Of a DNA stretch of 64,000 nt, positions 1-9,582 are shown piece after piece (the first letter of the stretch is position 1; each line of letters opens with the position of its first letter). The notes beneath the pieces are model-generated. The model saw only the letters and a program-made list of their open reading frames with translations, was not told where the DNA came from and made no database searches. The position numbers and the translations under genes are program-made. Source of the stretch: DYFT01 sp041695085 (GTDB lineage Bacteria; Bacteroidota; Ignavibacteria; UBA10030); contig JBGFRO010000020.1 of NCBI GenBank assembly GCA_041695085.1, forward strand, positions 124,001 to 188,000, given 5' to 3'.

Positions 1-49
1 TTGTGCAGCTTTTAAAGCAGTAAGTGGAGATGCACGGCAATCAAAAACG

Positions 50-78
50 CGAAACGCGATCCGAAAGATCGCGTTTCG
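50..78 (-). terminator. Intrinsic terminator of terC-like gene
   Basis: A 12-bp perfect stem (50-61 with 67-78) and a 5-nt loop lie just past the stop of the minus-strand TerC gene. On the minus strand the stem is followed after a few bases by a run of five T. This is a standard rho-independent terminator for the gene at 83. Bases 1-49 hold nothing I can assign. Confidence 0.8.
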
Positions 79-82
79 TATT

Positions 83-1030
83 TCAGTTCGCGCCTTTCTC
101 CGCCTCCGGCTTCGGCAACAGAATCGATGCAGCGATGGAGACGATGAGTACACTCGCCACAACACCGAGCGCGATGCCGATGGGAATCGGATAAATCTCC
201 GCTACCATCATCTTGATGCCGACGAATGTCAGCACGATCGAGAGGCCCAGTTTGAGGTAGTGGAAGAGATTCATAATGCCTGCGAGCGCGAAATAAAGCG
301 CCCGTAACCCAAGAATGGCGAACACGTTCGAGGTATAGACAATAAAGGGATCGGTTGTGATGGCGAAGATTGCCGGAATGGAGTCGACTGCAAAGACAAG
401 GTCCGTCGTCTCGACCACGAGAAGGACAATGAACAGAAGCGTCGCGTAGTTCTTTCCGTCGATCTTAATGAAAAAGCGTTCACCGTGGTAGCCGGGGGTG
501 ACGGGCATGATGCGCTTAAACATGCGAACGATGATGTTTCGCTCGGGATGGATTTCCGCCGTCTCCTTCTGAAAGGCCATCTTGATCCCCGTAAAGATGA
601 GAAACGCACCGAAGACGTAGATGATCCAATGAAATGAATGAATCAGAGCCGTGCCGAGTCCGATCAAAATGCCCCGCATGATCAACGCGCCGAGAATCCC
701 CCAGAACAAGACTTTATGTTGATATTTCGCGGGGACGCGGAAATAAGAGAAAATGAGGAGGAAAACGAAGAGGTTATCGACACTGAGCGATTTTTCGATC
801 AAATAGCCGGTGAAGAATTGGAGAGCGGCAATCTTGCCGAGCCAGAAGTAAATGCCGACATTAAAGATGAGAGAAAGCACGATCCAGAACGCGCTCCACA
901 ACAGCGCTTCTTTGATCTTGATCTCGTGCGCCTCCCGGTGAAAGACCCGTAGATCCAACACCAGCATGGCGATGACGAAAATGTTGAAGAGAACAAGAAA
1001 GAGCGGTTCGGAGGGGAGCAGGTTGTCCAT
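83..1030 (-). CDS. TerC family integral membrane protein
   Basis: This is a 315-aa polytopic membrane protein of the TerC/Alx family. Members are linked to tellurium resistance, alkaline response and, more recently, Mn2+ export; the substrate here is unknown. Family hallmarks are visible: LDLRVFHREAHEI near the N-terminus, the EKSLSVDNLFVFLLIF segment with acidic residues inside a helix, and VVETTDLVFAVDSIPAIFAI, which carries the second conserved acidic cluster. I chose the ATG at 1030 because it lies right before the first hydrophobic segment. A TTG start at 1063 would add 11 residues, and neither start has a strong ribosome binding site. The gene is co-directional with the APC transporter upstream and ends at a clear terminator. 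Confidence 0.9.
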   Translation of the reverse strand: MDNLLPSEPLFLVLFNIFVIAMLVLDLRVFHREAHEIKIKEALLWSAFWIVLSLIFNVGIYFWLGKIAALQFFTGYLIEKSLSVDNLFVFLLIFSYFRVPAKYQHKVLFWGILGALIMRGILIGLGTALIHSFHWIIYVFGAFLIFTGIKMAFQKETAEIHPERNIIVRMFKRIMPVTPGYHGERFFIKIDGKNYATLLFIVLLVVETTDLVFAVDSIPAIFAITTDPFIVYTSNVFAILGLRALYFALAGIMNLFHYLKLGLSIVLTFVGIKMMVAEIYPIPIGIALGVVASVLIVSIAASILLPKPEAEKGAN

Positions 1031-1096
1031 TGGGCTAAAATACGAATTATTTGACGAAATCAAACCCGGAGAAACGCGCTGTTCGTTGGCACTTGG

Positions 1097-2824
1097 TCAC
1101 GAACCAAAGATGACAAGCTGGATTTCTTCGGGGAGGAGGTTATTCACGACCCGGATCACATTACCTTTGAGAGCGTTTTCCAATAAACCACGACGCGAAG
1201 CCCCCATCATGACACGCTCGACGCCGAAGATAGCAGCATGCTCGGCGATCGTGTATCCCACCTCATTACTCGGAAGAGAGATGATCTGATAGTCGATATC
1301 AGCCTCACGACACATTTCCTCGATTTTTGCTTCCTGACCATTGATCTGCATTTCCAACTTTTCCGGCAGCGCTCCCACCGCGACCTCTTTTACGCGTAGA
1401 ATGACTAAAAAGGCCTTTCGCGCTTTGGCCTCTTCGATGGCAAATTGAACCAACTTCTCCCATCTGTCGCCAACGGCAACGAGATATTTGGTTGCCGGAA
1501 TCGGCCGGACGCGCCGCCTGCGACGAGGTACGACAAGTGGTTGCTCAACCGCTGAAGCAGGTACTTCCAGACCTCTCTTTGCCATCGTTCGCGCACATAG
1601 ACCGACCGCCAGCACAATTCCGACAAAGAGGGCGGCCTTGGGTTTCTCCACCGCAATCGAGACTTCAACAAAGAAAAGCACGACTGCCGAAACAAGCATC
1701 ATCAGCCGCATTGGCTTTGAGAGGCCGACGGAATAATCGGTGGCGGTTGAGCCGATGTTGATCAGTACAGCCCCCACCACACCAATCGCATAGAGCTGAG
1801 CGAGTGTCAGGATGTCATTGACGAAAAGAAGAACGATGATCGGCGTCAGTGTCGCGATCAGGAGCGGAAGGATCGGCACGCCATGTTTATTCAAGCGTCG
1901 CAGGCTCGCCGGTAGTTCGCGGTCAACAGACATCAGAAACTGCACCGAAATCAATCCGTTAACCGCTGTGTTGGCGGCCGAGATCAAGAGCGCTCCCAGC
2001 GCGATGGCTACTACCCATCCAAACCATTGGCCAACGTAATACTCACCGAGAAACCGAACCATGTCCTCCGTGTGTCCGGTAAGTCCCGGCACGGCGTGCA
2101 TCGCGAGACCAAGGAATACGGTGGCAAGAATAACTTTCGTGAGCACCAACAGAATTGCGCGTTTGGAATCCCTGTCCGGCTCTTTCATCAGGCCGGTCAT
2201 GTTCGATATCGCCTCGATGCCAGAGATGCTGAGGATGATGCCAACGAAAAATCCCCAATTCTCAAAAAGTCCCCCTTTTGGTTTTTCGAGAAGGGGAGTC
2301 GTGAGGGCTGCGGGTGCCGAAAAAAGGATAATGATAAGAAGGGTCAGAAGAGTTGCACTCGAGATCGCGACGGCAACGCTGCCGGAGTGTTTTGGACCGT
2401 ACCAGTTAAGGAAGCCAAGGCAGAGAATAATGCCGATGGTCCAACCGAGAGGATCCGCCACCCCAAGGTAATGGAAAGCATCGAGGACGGAGAGGGCAAC
2501 GGTGATAACGTAATCAGCACCGAGAAGTAAGGCTCCGATGACCGCGAGAGTTCGTGAGCGATGATAGACCGAGCTGTAAACCCCACCGCCATTGGGATAC
2601 AAACGGCAAACGATGATGTAATTCAAGGCGACCAGGGTGGTCAGCCCCAGCATCAGGAGAAGGTGAAAATAGCTACTATAGAAGGCGAGCGCGAAACCGA
2701 TGCCCAGAACATAGGCGATGCTCGTTCCCCAATCACCATCCAGCAGTGCCGCGCTACGCAACCAACCCAACACACGGGGACGACTCGTCGCGTATTCCAC
2801 GGTCGCCCCACTACTTGGTGCCAT
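1097..2824 (-). CDS. KimA-like APC transporter with USP domain
   Basis: About 575 aa. Residues 1-400 form an APC-superfamily transporter: an early DGDWGTSIAYVLG segment, YPNGGGVYSSV, DYVITVALSVLDA and GIEAISN. The last two resemble KimA-type potassium transporters. The last 140 residues, after an Arg-rich linker, form a universal-stress-protein domain beginning KYLVAVGDRWEKLVQFA and ending with GASRRGLLENALKGNVIRVV. The open frame continues upstream to 2986, but that part reads through a terminator-like hairpin, so I place the start at 2824; a GGGGAGG lies about 14 nt upstream. It is divergent from the tetR-like gene at 3069. Potassium or amino-acid uptake is inference from family resemblance; substrate residues were not checked. 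Confidence 0.75.
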   Translation of the reverse strand: MAPSSGATVEYATSRPRVLGWLRSAALLDGDWGTSIAYVLGIGFALAFYSSYFHLLLMLGLTTLVALNYIIVCRLYPNGGGVYSSVYHRSRTLAVIGALLLGADYVITVALSVLDAFHYLGVADPLGWTIGIILCLGFLNWYGPKHSGSVAVAISSATLLTLLIIILFSAPAALTTPLLEKPKGGLFENWGFFVGIILSISGIEAISNMTGLMKEPDRDSKRAILLVLTKVILATVFLGLAMHAVPGLTGHTEDMVRFLGEYYVGQWFGWVVAIALGALLISAANTAVNGLISVQFLMSVDRELPASLRRLNKHGVPILPLLIATLTPIIVLLFVNDILTLAQLYAIGVVGAVLINIGSTATDYSVGLSKPMRLMMLVSAVVLFFVEVSIAVEKPKAALFVGIVLAVGLCARTMAKRGLEVPASAVEQPLVVPRRRRRVRPIPATKYLVAVGDRWEKLVQFAIEEAKARKAFLVILRVKEVAVGALPEKLEMQINGQEAKIEEMCREADIDYQIISLPSNEVGYTIAEHAAIFGVERVMMGASRRGLLENALKGNVIRVVNNLLPEEIQLVIFGS

Positions 2825-2854
2825 ACAGGCAGTTAAAACCTCCCCATTCGTTAG

Positions 2855-2890
2855 AAAAAAAAGCGAAGCCGAGGTGTGGAAACCCCGGCT
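2855..2890 (-). promoter_or_regulatory. Leader hairpin with U-run (attenuator-like)
   Basis: In the minus-strand leader of the APC/USP gene, an 8-bp stem (2883-2890 with 2867-2874, one G-U pair) is followed after four bases by eight T (2862-2855). This is the form of an intrinsic terminator placed about 30 nt before the chosen start codon. It could serve premature-termination control. I could not match the upstream part of the leader to a known riboswitch by eye. Confidence 0.5.
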
Positions 2891-3039
2891 CGGTGAACTG
2901 TCTACAGGCTCATCAGACATCACAAATGTAGGGGATTTTTGCTTGTGAGAGCTCAAATTCATATTAATTTTCGTTAATTGGTACAAAATTATGGGTGGGA
3001 GTGCAACTTTTGAGTATACTTCTGCGTAACAGCTGACCG

Positions 3040-3054
3040 TAAGTCATTTACTTA
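3040..3054. promoter_or_regulatory. Candidate TetR-family operator
   Basis: A perfect inverted repeat TAAGT-CATTT-ACTTA ends 14 nt before the start codon of the TetR-type regulator. It lies in the region shared by the divergent regulator/efflux operon and the APC gene. Short palindromes at this place are typical autoregulatory operators of TetR repressors. Assignment is by position and symmetry only. Confidence 0.4.
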
Positions 3055-3068
3055 AATGGAGTATAAAG

Positions 3069-3761
3069 ATGGGAATTCAGGAAAGAAAAGAAAGAGAGAA
3101 GGAGCATCGCCGGGATGAGATTCTCAATGCTGCTCAGAAGGTGTTCTTTGAAAAAGGCCTTCAAGCCTCAACAATGGATGAAATTGCAGAAGCGGCTGAA
3201 TTGAGTAAGGGGACCCTTTATCTCTATTTCAAAAGCAAGGAAGACCTTTACCTCGCTGTGATGACGAGAGGAATGGAACTGTTGCAGGATCTTTTTGACA
3301 AAGCGATCTCTGAGGCTGATTCGCCATTGGATCAGATCAGAAAGATGGGGCAGGCGTATCGCACATTCTTCAACGAACACCGGAACTTCTTCCGCATGTT
3401 TAGCTTTTTCCAGCACCCGCAGTTTCACAAACAGGTGAGCGAAGACATGATGGCAATCTGCCACGCGCGCAATCAGGAAATCTGGCAGAAAGTCATCAGC
3501 ATCATCAAGCGGGGCATCGAGCAAGGATTTCTTCGAGACGACCTTGATCCTGCGGAATGTGCCATCATGCTTTGGTCGAACTCGTACGGTTTGATGGTCC
3601 GGATGGATACTCAGCTTGAGTACTTCCGTGAAAACTTCGGAGTCGACCTTGAGAAGCTGATCGACAAATCGAGCGAACTTCTTCTTCAATCGATGATGAC
3701 GGATGAAGTGAGGGAAAAGATGTCGTTCTCCCGCACACGTAATGACGAACAACACTCGTAA
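3069..3761 (+). CDS. TetR/AcrR family transcriptional regulator
   Basis: 230 aa. Residues 10-60 form the TetR_N helix-turn-helix, with ILNAAQKVFFEKGLQASTMD, EIAEAAELSKGTLYLYFKSK and the usual aromatic YLYF turn. The rest is a helical ligand-binding domain rich in Phe and Met (residues 95-130), as expected for hydrophobic inducers. The start has TGGAG eight bases upstream. It is the first gene of a plus-strand operon with TolC, MFP and RND genes (29-bp gap to the next), so it most likely represses its own efflux operon and senses its substrates. The palindrome at 3040-3054 is the likely operator. Confidence 0.93.
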   Translation: MGIQERKEREKEHRRDEILNAAQKVFFEKGLQASTMDEIAEAAELSKGTLYLYFKSKEDLYLAVMTRGMELLQDLFDKAISEADSPLDQIRKMGQAYRTFFNEHRNFFRMFSFFQHPQFHKQVSEDMMAICHARNQEIWQKVISIIKRGIEQGFLRDDLDPAECAIMLWSNSYGLMVRMDTQLEYFRENFGVDLEKLIDKSSELLLQSMMTDEVREKMSFSRTRNDEQHS

Positions 3762-3790
3762 GCTCTCATTTCAACACGAAAAGGAACTGT

Positions 3791-5164
3791 ATGGCGGAAG
3801 TGAGGATGCACCGGATACTCGGATTACCGCTGATGTTCTTGCTGGGCGTATCGCTTTCATTTGCTCAGTCCTTCAGCAAAAAAGTCTATACGTTAGACGA
3901 GGTTGTACGCACGGCACTACAAAAGAATCCTGAGCTTGCGGCATCACGCTTGGAAGTGGAGCGGGCGAATGCGCGTGTGATGGAGGCGTGGGGCTCTGCA
4001 CTTCCTGCGGTCGACTTTTCAGGACAATACAGCCGTGCGCTCAAGAAGCCGGTTTTCTTTTTGCCGGATTTTCAAAATCCCAACACCGGCCGGATCGTGC
4101 CGGTTGAAATCGGCTCGAATCACGCGATGACGTTTTCCGTGACCGCACGCCAGACGTTGTTTAATGCAACCGTCATTGTGGGTGTCGGGGCCGCTCGTAT
4201 CTATCAAAGCGTCGCCAAGGAAATATTCAAAGCACGCGAGCACGAGACGATTGCAAACGCTCGCAAGGCGTACTACACCTCCCTTCTTGCTGCGGAGGTG
4301 CGTGAGATGATGCGCTCGACGCTGAAGAACGCGGAGGAGAATCTGAAAAATGTGCAACTGCTTCGCCGTCAGGGTCTTCTCTCGGAGTATGACGAGCTTC
4401 GTGCGAGTGTTGGCGTCGAGAACCTGCGCCCTTCCGTCATTCAGGCTGAGAACAACTATGCGCTCTCCCTCGACGGATTGCGCGCCGTTATGGGTTTGAC
4501 GCCGAGCCAACCGGTGGAGGTGCAGGGTCGGCTCACCTTCGAACCGATCGACACAGCTCTTTTCGTGGATGCAGTGGACCGGGTTCTGGAGGCGAACCAT
4601 CATCTGCGGGCTTTGCGCCATCAAGTCGATGTCAACCGCGCGTTCGTCAGCGCGCAGCGTTCGAACTACTTCCCCGTCCTTGCCGCCTTCGGAAACTACC
4701 AGTATCAAGCGGCAAAGAACTCGCTCAATATCTCGACGAACGATTTCATCGGAAGCTCCACGGTAGGACTGAGCGTCTCGTTCAACCTTTTTGAGGGTTT
4801 TCAAACAAGTTCCCGTGTGGAACAAGCTGAGATCGACGTGAGGAAGACTCAGGAGCAACTGTCCGGCCTGGAGACGTCCCTCCGCACCGCGATGCACTCC
4901 ACCGTACTTCAGCTCGGACAAGCGCGCAAGCGTATCGAAGCGCAAGGCAAGACAGTCGAGCAGGCCGAACGGGGATATAAGATCGCAACGACGCGGTTTG
5001 TCAGCGGTTCGGGCACTCAGCTGGAAGTCAATGACGCGCAGGTTGCTCTGACGCAAGCACAGGTCAACCGGTTTCAGGCGGTCTACGAATATCTCGTTGC
5101 CGCCGCAGATTTTGAACAACTCCTTGGGATCTATCCCAAGTATCTTCAATCATCACTCGAATAA
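3791..5164 (+). CDS. TolC family outer membrane efflux protein
   Basis: 457 aa with a signal peptide (LGLPLMFLLGVSLSFAQ) followed by YTLDEVVRTALQKNPELAAS, the standard opening of the OEP/TolC fold. Two OEP repeats follow, with long coiled-coil helices (residues 150-230 and 360-430) and a TVGLSVSFNLFEGFQ strand typical of the second repeat. The protein should trimerise into the outer-membrane exit duct and periplasmic tunnel for the RND pump encoded downstream. An AAGGA lies before the ATG at 3791; an in-frame ATG five codons later is also possible. A 376-codon open frame on the other strand is a shadow. Confidence 0.93.
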   Translation: MAEVRMHRILGLPLMFLLGVSLSFAQSFSKKVYTLDEVVRTALQKNPELAASRLEVERANARVMEAWGSALPAVDFSGQYSRALKKPVFFLPDFQNPNTGRIVPVEIGSNHAMTFSVTARQTLFNATVIVGVGAARIYQSVAKEIFKAREHETIANARKAYYTSLLAAEVREMMRSTLKNAEENLKNVQLLRRQGLLSEYDELRASVGVENLRPSVIQAENNYALSLDGLRAVMGLTPSQPVEVQGRLTFEPIDTALFVDAVDRVLEANHHLRALRHQVDVNRAFVSAQRSNYFPVLAAFGNYQYQAAKNSLNISTNDFIGSSTVGLSVSFNLFEGFQTSSRVEQAEIDVRKTQEQLSGLETSLRTAMHSTVLQLGQARKRIEAQGKTVEQAERGYKIATTRFVSGSGTQLEVNDAQVALTQAQVNRFQAVYEYLVAAADFEQLLGIYPKYLQSSLE

Positions 5165-5202
5165 GAGATTCATTTAACATTATTTGAAGAGGCATAAGCG
5201 CC

Positions 5203-6264
5203 ATGAAAGCAAAACACGTTGTGTCTGGAATCTTCCTCGTTCTGACTTTGGGAGTCGTACTGATCGGATGCTCGAAGACTGATGCAATGGAAGATACGAC
5301 TGCCACCACTCCTTCGAAAGAGGCAGCCGTACATGTGAAAGTGGAGGAGATCCATCCCTCCGAGTTTATCGATGCCATTCAGGTCACCGGCATCGTCAAG
5401 GCATATGAAGATGTGATGCTGAGCCCGGAGGAGGGGGGCGTTGTGAAAGAGTGGAAAGTTTTGAAAGGGGAGCGGGTTGCAAAGGGTCAGGTGATCGCAG
5501 TCTTGAAGGACGACCTCCTTCAAGCAAGCTACGACGCCGCTGCCGCGCAGTACAAGATTGCCGACCTGAACTATGAAAAGCAGGCGAAGGTCTTCGAGGA
5601 GCAGGCAATCAGCGAACTGCAGTTGAAAAGCACGGAGTTTGGTCGCGACGCCGCCAAGGCGAACGCCGACCTGATGCGCGCCCGGCTTGAGCGAGCCCGC
5701 CTCCAAAGTCCTATTTCCGGCGTTCTCAACGACTGGTTCTTTGATGAAGGAGAGTTCGCTCCCCCTGCCGTTCCGATCGCTCACATTGTCAACAGCAGTA
5801 CGGTGAAGATCGCGGCAGAGGTTCCGGAGCTGCATGCCGCTCACCTCGACGTGGGGAGTCGCACGATGATCACGATCGATGCGTTTCCAGAGGATACATT
5901 GACCGGGAGGGTGACATACGTTGCCGCCGCGATTAATCCAAACAACCGTACGCTGCCGGTGGAAATCCTGCTCTCCAATCCCGGCAGCAAGTTGAAGCCG
6001 GAGATGATCGCGCGCGTGCGCATCATGCGCGCGGCGAAGATGGATGCGGTCTTAATTAGCGAGAGCATCATTCAGCAAGTGGACCGCCAGAAGTACATCG
6101 TCTATGTCGAAAAAGATGGCCGCGTTGAAGAGCGGGTAGTTAAGATCGGCGGACGACAAGGAAATAAGGTGGAAATTCTGGAAGGTTTGAAACCGGGAGA
6201 TCGCGTCGTCGTCGCCGGCTTCCAGCGGCTCGTCAATGGACAACGCGTATCGGTGACCGGTTAA
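5203..6264 (+). CDS. RND efflux periplasmic adaptor (MFP), lipoprotein
   Basis: 353 aa. The N-terminus has a lipobox (VVLIGC, Cys about residue 24), so it is probably membrane-anchored. A biotinyl-lipoyl half-motif (VMLSPEEGGVVKEWKVLKGE) is followed by a short helical hairpin (about residues 105-165) and the second half-motif LQSPISGVLNDWFFDEGE. Beta-barrel and membrane-proximal domains end with ILEGLKPGDRVVVAGFQRL. It joins the RND pump to the TolC duct. Start supported by GAAGAGG upstream. It lies between tolC-like and RND genes, the usual order of a complete tripartite system. Confidence 0.93.
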   Translation: MKAKHVVSGIFLVLTLGVVLIGCSKTDAMEDTTATTPSKEAAVHVKVEEIHPSEFIDAIQVTGIVKAYEDVMLSPEEGGVVKEWKVLKGERVAKGQVIAVLKDDLLQASYDAAAAQYKIADLNYEKQAKVFEEQAISELQLKSTEFGRDAAKANADLMRARLERARLQSPISGVLNDWFFDEGEFAPPAVPIAHIVNSSTVKIAAEVPELHAAHLDVGSRTMITIDAFPEDTLTGRVTYVAAAINPNNRTLPVEILLSNPGSKLKPEMIARVRIMRAAKMDAVLISESIIQQVDRQKYIVYVEKDGRVEERVVKIGGRQGNKVEILEGLKPGDRVVVAGFQRLVNGQRVSVTG

Positions 6265-6325
6265 CGAATCAATGAACGAGAAGCCGCGTAGCCAGCGCTT
6301 CCGCGGCCAACAAGGAAAAAACGGT

Positions 6326-9300
6326 ATGCGAATATGGAACGGAGCAGTCGATAACAAAGTGGCGGTCTACATCCTCGTGATGTTGATCCTCGTCATCGGG
6401 TGGGGTGCATACAACGCGATGCCGAAGGAAGCGGCGCCGGATATCAGCATTCCGCTGGTCATCGTCTCAACTCCCTATCCGGGCGTGTCGCCTCTCGATA
6501 TTGAGGGCCTGATCACGAAGCCGCTTGAACGCGATCTGAAATCGCTCAAAGACGTCAAGCAGATCACCTCCGTTTCGAAAGAGGGGCTTTCGACCGTCCG
6601 CGTAGAATTCAACACAGGCATCGACATCGACGACGCATTGCGGCGCGTGCGGGATAAGGTTAATTCCGCTAAACCCAACCTACCGGCGGACATTCTCGAA
6701 CCCATCGTATCCGAAATCAACTTCAGCGAATTCCCTATCATGTTCGTGAACGTCGGTGGGAATGTCGGTCTGGCACGCCTGAAAAAGATTGCGGAGGATT
6801 TGCAGGACCGAATCGAATCGGTTCCCGGCGTCTTGCGGGCGGATCTGAGCGGCGGTCTGGAGCCCGAAGTGCAGGTCAATGTGGATGTCTACCGTATGAA
6901 CGGCTATCAGATTGGATTTGACGACGTGGTGACGGCAATCCGAAATGAGAACCTCTCCGTTCCCGGCGGCACGATCGATACCAAAGAAAAGAACCTGTCG
7001 ATCCGCGTCCCGGGCGAATTCAAAGACGTGCGGCCATTGGAAGACATCGTCATCAAGATCCAAAACGGAAAGCCGATCTATTTGCGTGATGTGGCGACGG
7101 TGGAGTACTCCTTCGAAGACCGGCAGACCTATGCCCGGCTCGACGGTGTGGAGGTCGTTTCTTTGGCGGTCCGGAAACGGGCGGGGGAGAATCTGCTTCG
7201 CATTGCAGGCGAGGTGAAGAAGATCATCGAAGAGACCCGGGCAACGCTCCCCAGCGGCATCGAGCTGTTGGTGTCCAACGACCAATCGGTGCAGATTCAA
7301 CGCTCCGTCAATGAGCTCGAGAACAGTATCTTCACGGGTATGTTTCTGGTGGTCCTGTCCCTCTTTATGTTCTTCGGATTCAAGAACTCGTTGCTTGTCT
7401 CCGCAGCGATCCCTCTTTCGATGTTCATCGGATTTATCTTGCTGAGCGCCTTCGGCGTAACGTTGAACTTCGTGGTTCTCTTCGCGCTCGTGTTGGTCCT
7501 CGGCATTTTGGTGGATGATGCCATTGTGGTTATCGAGAACATCTATCGGCATCAACAGGAGTATCACAAGAGTCCGATCCAGGCCGCCAAAGATGGCACG
7601 GCGGAGGTTGCGATCCCCGTGCTTGCATCCACGATTACCACCATCTCCCCCTTCATCCCGCTCCTGTTCTGGCCGGGAGTGGTGGGCGACTTTATGTGGT
7701 TCCTGCCGACGACGTTGATCGCAACACTGGGAGCCTCGCTCTTCGTCGCGTTTGTCATCAGCCCTGTGCAAGCAGCGCAGTGGATCAACTACAAGCGCGA
7801 GATTCTGAAGGCGAAGAAAAACCTCGAGCACCCGAAATGGTGGAAGAAATATAATCCCATCACGGTGCTTTACCACAAAATGGACGACGTGGTCTTTCCA
7901 TGGATGCAGAAGAAGTATGTGTCCACGCTGCGTTGGACACTCCAGCGGAAAGGAATCACCATTGCAGGGTCCATCGTCCTGTTGGTGCTCGTGGTTGTTC
8001 TCTTCGGCCTCTTCAATACAGGCGTGGAGTTCTTTCCGAACGTCGAGCCGAACCAGGTGACGGCCCGCATCGAAGCGCCTCCGGGGACGTCACTCGACAT
8101 TACCAACAGCATTGCCGCTTCGTTGGAACAGCGGTTGTCGGAGGTGTACGGCAGGAATAATATCGAATTCATCGTAACCAGCATCGGCACGTCGGACGAT
8201 CCGTTCGATTTTGGCGGACAGGGAACGACGAACAAAGGTTCAATTGCAATCAATTTCTATGAGAAATCGAAGCGTGATGCAAACACGTTCGACATACTCG
8301 AGAGCATCCGTTCGAAGTTCACAGGCATTGCAGGTGCCGATGTGCGCGTCGCGAAGCAGGAGATGGGGCCCCCCGTCGGTGCCGCTGTCAGCATTGAGAT
8401 TTCGGGTGAGGATTACACCCAATTGGCCGAAATCAGCAAGCGCATCCAAGACGAAATCAGATCGGTGCCGAACCTCGTCGACCTGAAGGACGACTATAAC
8501 ATCGGACGGCCGGAGGTGGAGATCATCGTGGATCGGGAAAAAGCGGGTATGTTGTGGACAAGCACGGGTCAGATCGCAGGAACGGTCCGTTCCGCTATCA
8601 GCGGCGCCGAGGCCTCAAAATACCGTGTGGGTGAAGATGAGTACAAGATTCGTGTCAGGTTGAAGGAAGATCAACGAACGTCTATTGAAGATCTCGAGAA
8701 GCTCAACATCACATTTATGAACAGACGAGGTCAGCTGCTCTCCATCCCGCTGACATCCGTAGCAACGATCGGAATGACTTCCGGTTTGACCGATATTCGG
8801 CGAAAAGACCTGAAGCGGGTCATGACCGTGACAGGGAACGTGGAGGGACGCGTCGCGTCGGAGGTGCTGGACGACGTCAAAGAGCGCCTCGCCGGTATCG
8901 AGCTTCCTCCGGGATACATGGTGAAGTTCACGGGGAAGGATGAGGAGCAAGCGAAGGCGCAGGCATTTCTCCAGCGCGCCTTCAACATCACCTTGCTGTT
9001 GGTGTTCCTGATTCTTGTCACGGAGTTCAATTCGGTGAAGGTGCCGTTCGTCGTCATGCTCTCGGTTATTCTCTCGTTGATCGGAGTGATGCTCGGCATC
9101 CTTGTCACGCGAACACCGTTCATCATCATTATGACCGGTGTGGGAATCATCGCCTTAGCGGGGATTGTAGTGAAGAATGCCATCGTCTTGCTCGACTTTG
9201 CCAAACGCAAGCGAGACGAAGGGATGCCGCTGGATGAGGCGTTGATCGAAGCTGGCCGGACGCGCCTCCGCCCAATTCTCTTGACGGCTGCCACGACGGT

Positions 9301-9559
9301 GCTCGGTATCCTTCCATTAGCTACCGGCTTCGACTTTGATTGGCGAGAACTGCACTTCGTTGTGGGCGCAGAAAGTGCCGGATTCTGGGGTCCCTTGGGT
9401 GTGGCGGTCATTTCCGGCTTGACGGTCTCGAGCTTCCTCACACTTGTCATCGTACCTACGTTCTACTCCTTGCTTGAGTCGTGGACCGAGAAGTTCAAAG
9501 TCCTGATCGGTCGCTTCATCAAAATGATGCCCGAGAACGAGCCGGTCATGGGCAAGTGA
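6326..9559 (+). CDS. RND multidrug efflux permease (HAE-1/AcrB-like)
   Basis: About 1077 aa, the usual length of a proton-driven RND pump. It has TM1 (VAVYILVMLILVIGW), a large periplasmic loop, the TM4 proton-relay segment with adjacent aspartates (GILVDDAIVVIENIYRH), a second periplasmic loop and a TM10-12 block (GIIALAGIVVKNAIVLLDFA; GRTRLRPILLTAATTVLGIL). I chose the ATG at 6326 because AAGGAA sits 8 nt upstream and TM1 follows; an in-frame ATG at 6272 would add 18 polar residues and has no good ribosome binding site. Substrates are probably hydrophobic drugs or lipids, an inference from the TetR-controlled operon. Confidence 0.92.
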   Translation: MRIWNGAVDNKVAVYILVMLILVIGWGAYNAMPKEAAPDISIPLVIVSTPYPGVSPLDIEGLITKPLERDLKSLKDVKQITSVSKEGLSTVRVEFNTGIDIDDALRRVRDKVNSAKPNLPADILEPIVSEINFSEFPIMFVNVGGNVGLARLKKIAEDLQDRIESVPGVLRADLSGGLEPEVQVNVDVYRMNGYQIGFDDVVTAIRNENLSVPGGTIDTKEKNLSIRVPGEFKDVRPLEDIVIKIQNGKPIYLRDVATVEYSFEDRQTYARLDGVEVVSLAVRKRAGENLLRIAGEVKKIIEETRATLPSGIELLVSNDQSVQIQRSVNELENSIFTGMFLVVLSLFMFFGFKNSLLVSAAIPLSMFIGFILLSAFGVTLNFVVLFALVLVLGILVDDAIVVIENIYRHQQEYHKSPIQAAKDGTAEVAIPVLASTITTISPFIPLLFWPGVVGDFMWFLPTTLIATLGASLFVAFVISPVQAAQWINYKREILKAKKNLEHPKWWKKYNPITVLYHKMDDVVFPWMQKKYVSTLRWTLQRKGITIAGSIVLLVLVVVLFGLFNTGVEFFPNVEPNQVTARIEAPPGTSLDITNSIAASLEQRLSEVYGRNNIEFIVTSIGTSDDPFDFGGQGTTNKGSIAINFYEKSKRDANTFDILESIRSKFTGIAGADVRVAKQEMGPPVGAAVSIEISGEDYTQLAEISKRIQDEIRSVPNLVDLKDDYNIGRPEVEIIVDREKAGMLWTSTGQIAGTVRSAISGAEASKYRVGEDEYKIRVRLKEDQRTSIEDLEKLNITFMNRRGQLLSIPLTSVATIGMTSGLTDIRRKDLKRVMTVTGNVEGRVASEVLDDVKERLAGIELPPGYMVKFTGKDEEQAKAQAFLQRAFNITLLLVFLILVTEFNSVKVPFVVMLSVILSLIGVMLGILVTRTPFIIIMTGVGIIALAGIVVKNAIVLLDFAKRKRDEGMPLDEALIEAGRTRLRPILLTAATTVLGILPLATGFDFDWRELHFVVGAESAGFWGPLGVAVISGLTVSSFLTLVIVPTFYSLLESWTEKFKVLIGRFIKMMPENEPVMGK

Positions 9560-9582
9560 CTTCAATTTTTCACCGACAAGCG

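Noticed and set aside
2825..2986. 54-residue N-terminal extension of the APC/USP transporter
   Set aside because: It translates a terminator-like hairpin and T-run and has no resemblance to transporter N-termini.
4019..5149. Long minus-strand open frame (376 codons) opposite the tolC-like gene
   Set aside because: It has no signal, domain or ribosome binding site and lies fully antisense to a clear TolC family gene; it follows from the codon pattern of that gene.
6680..7876. 398-codon minus-strand frame inside the RND permease gene
   Set aside because: Highly charged, His/Arg-rich translation typical of antisense frames, without domain features.
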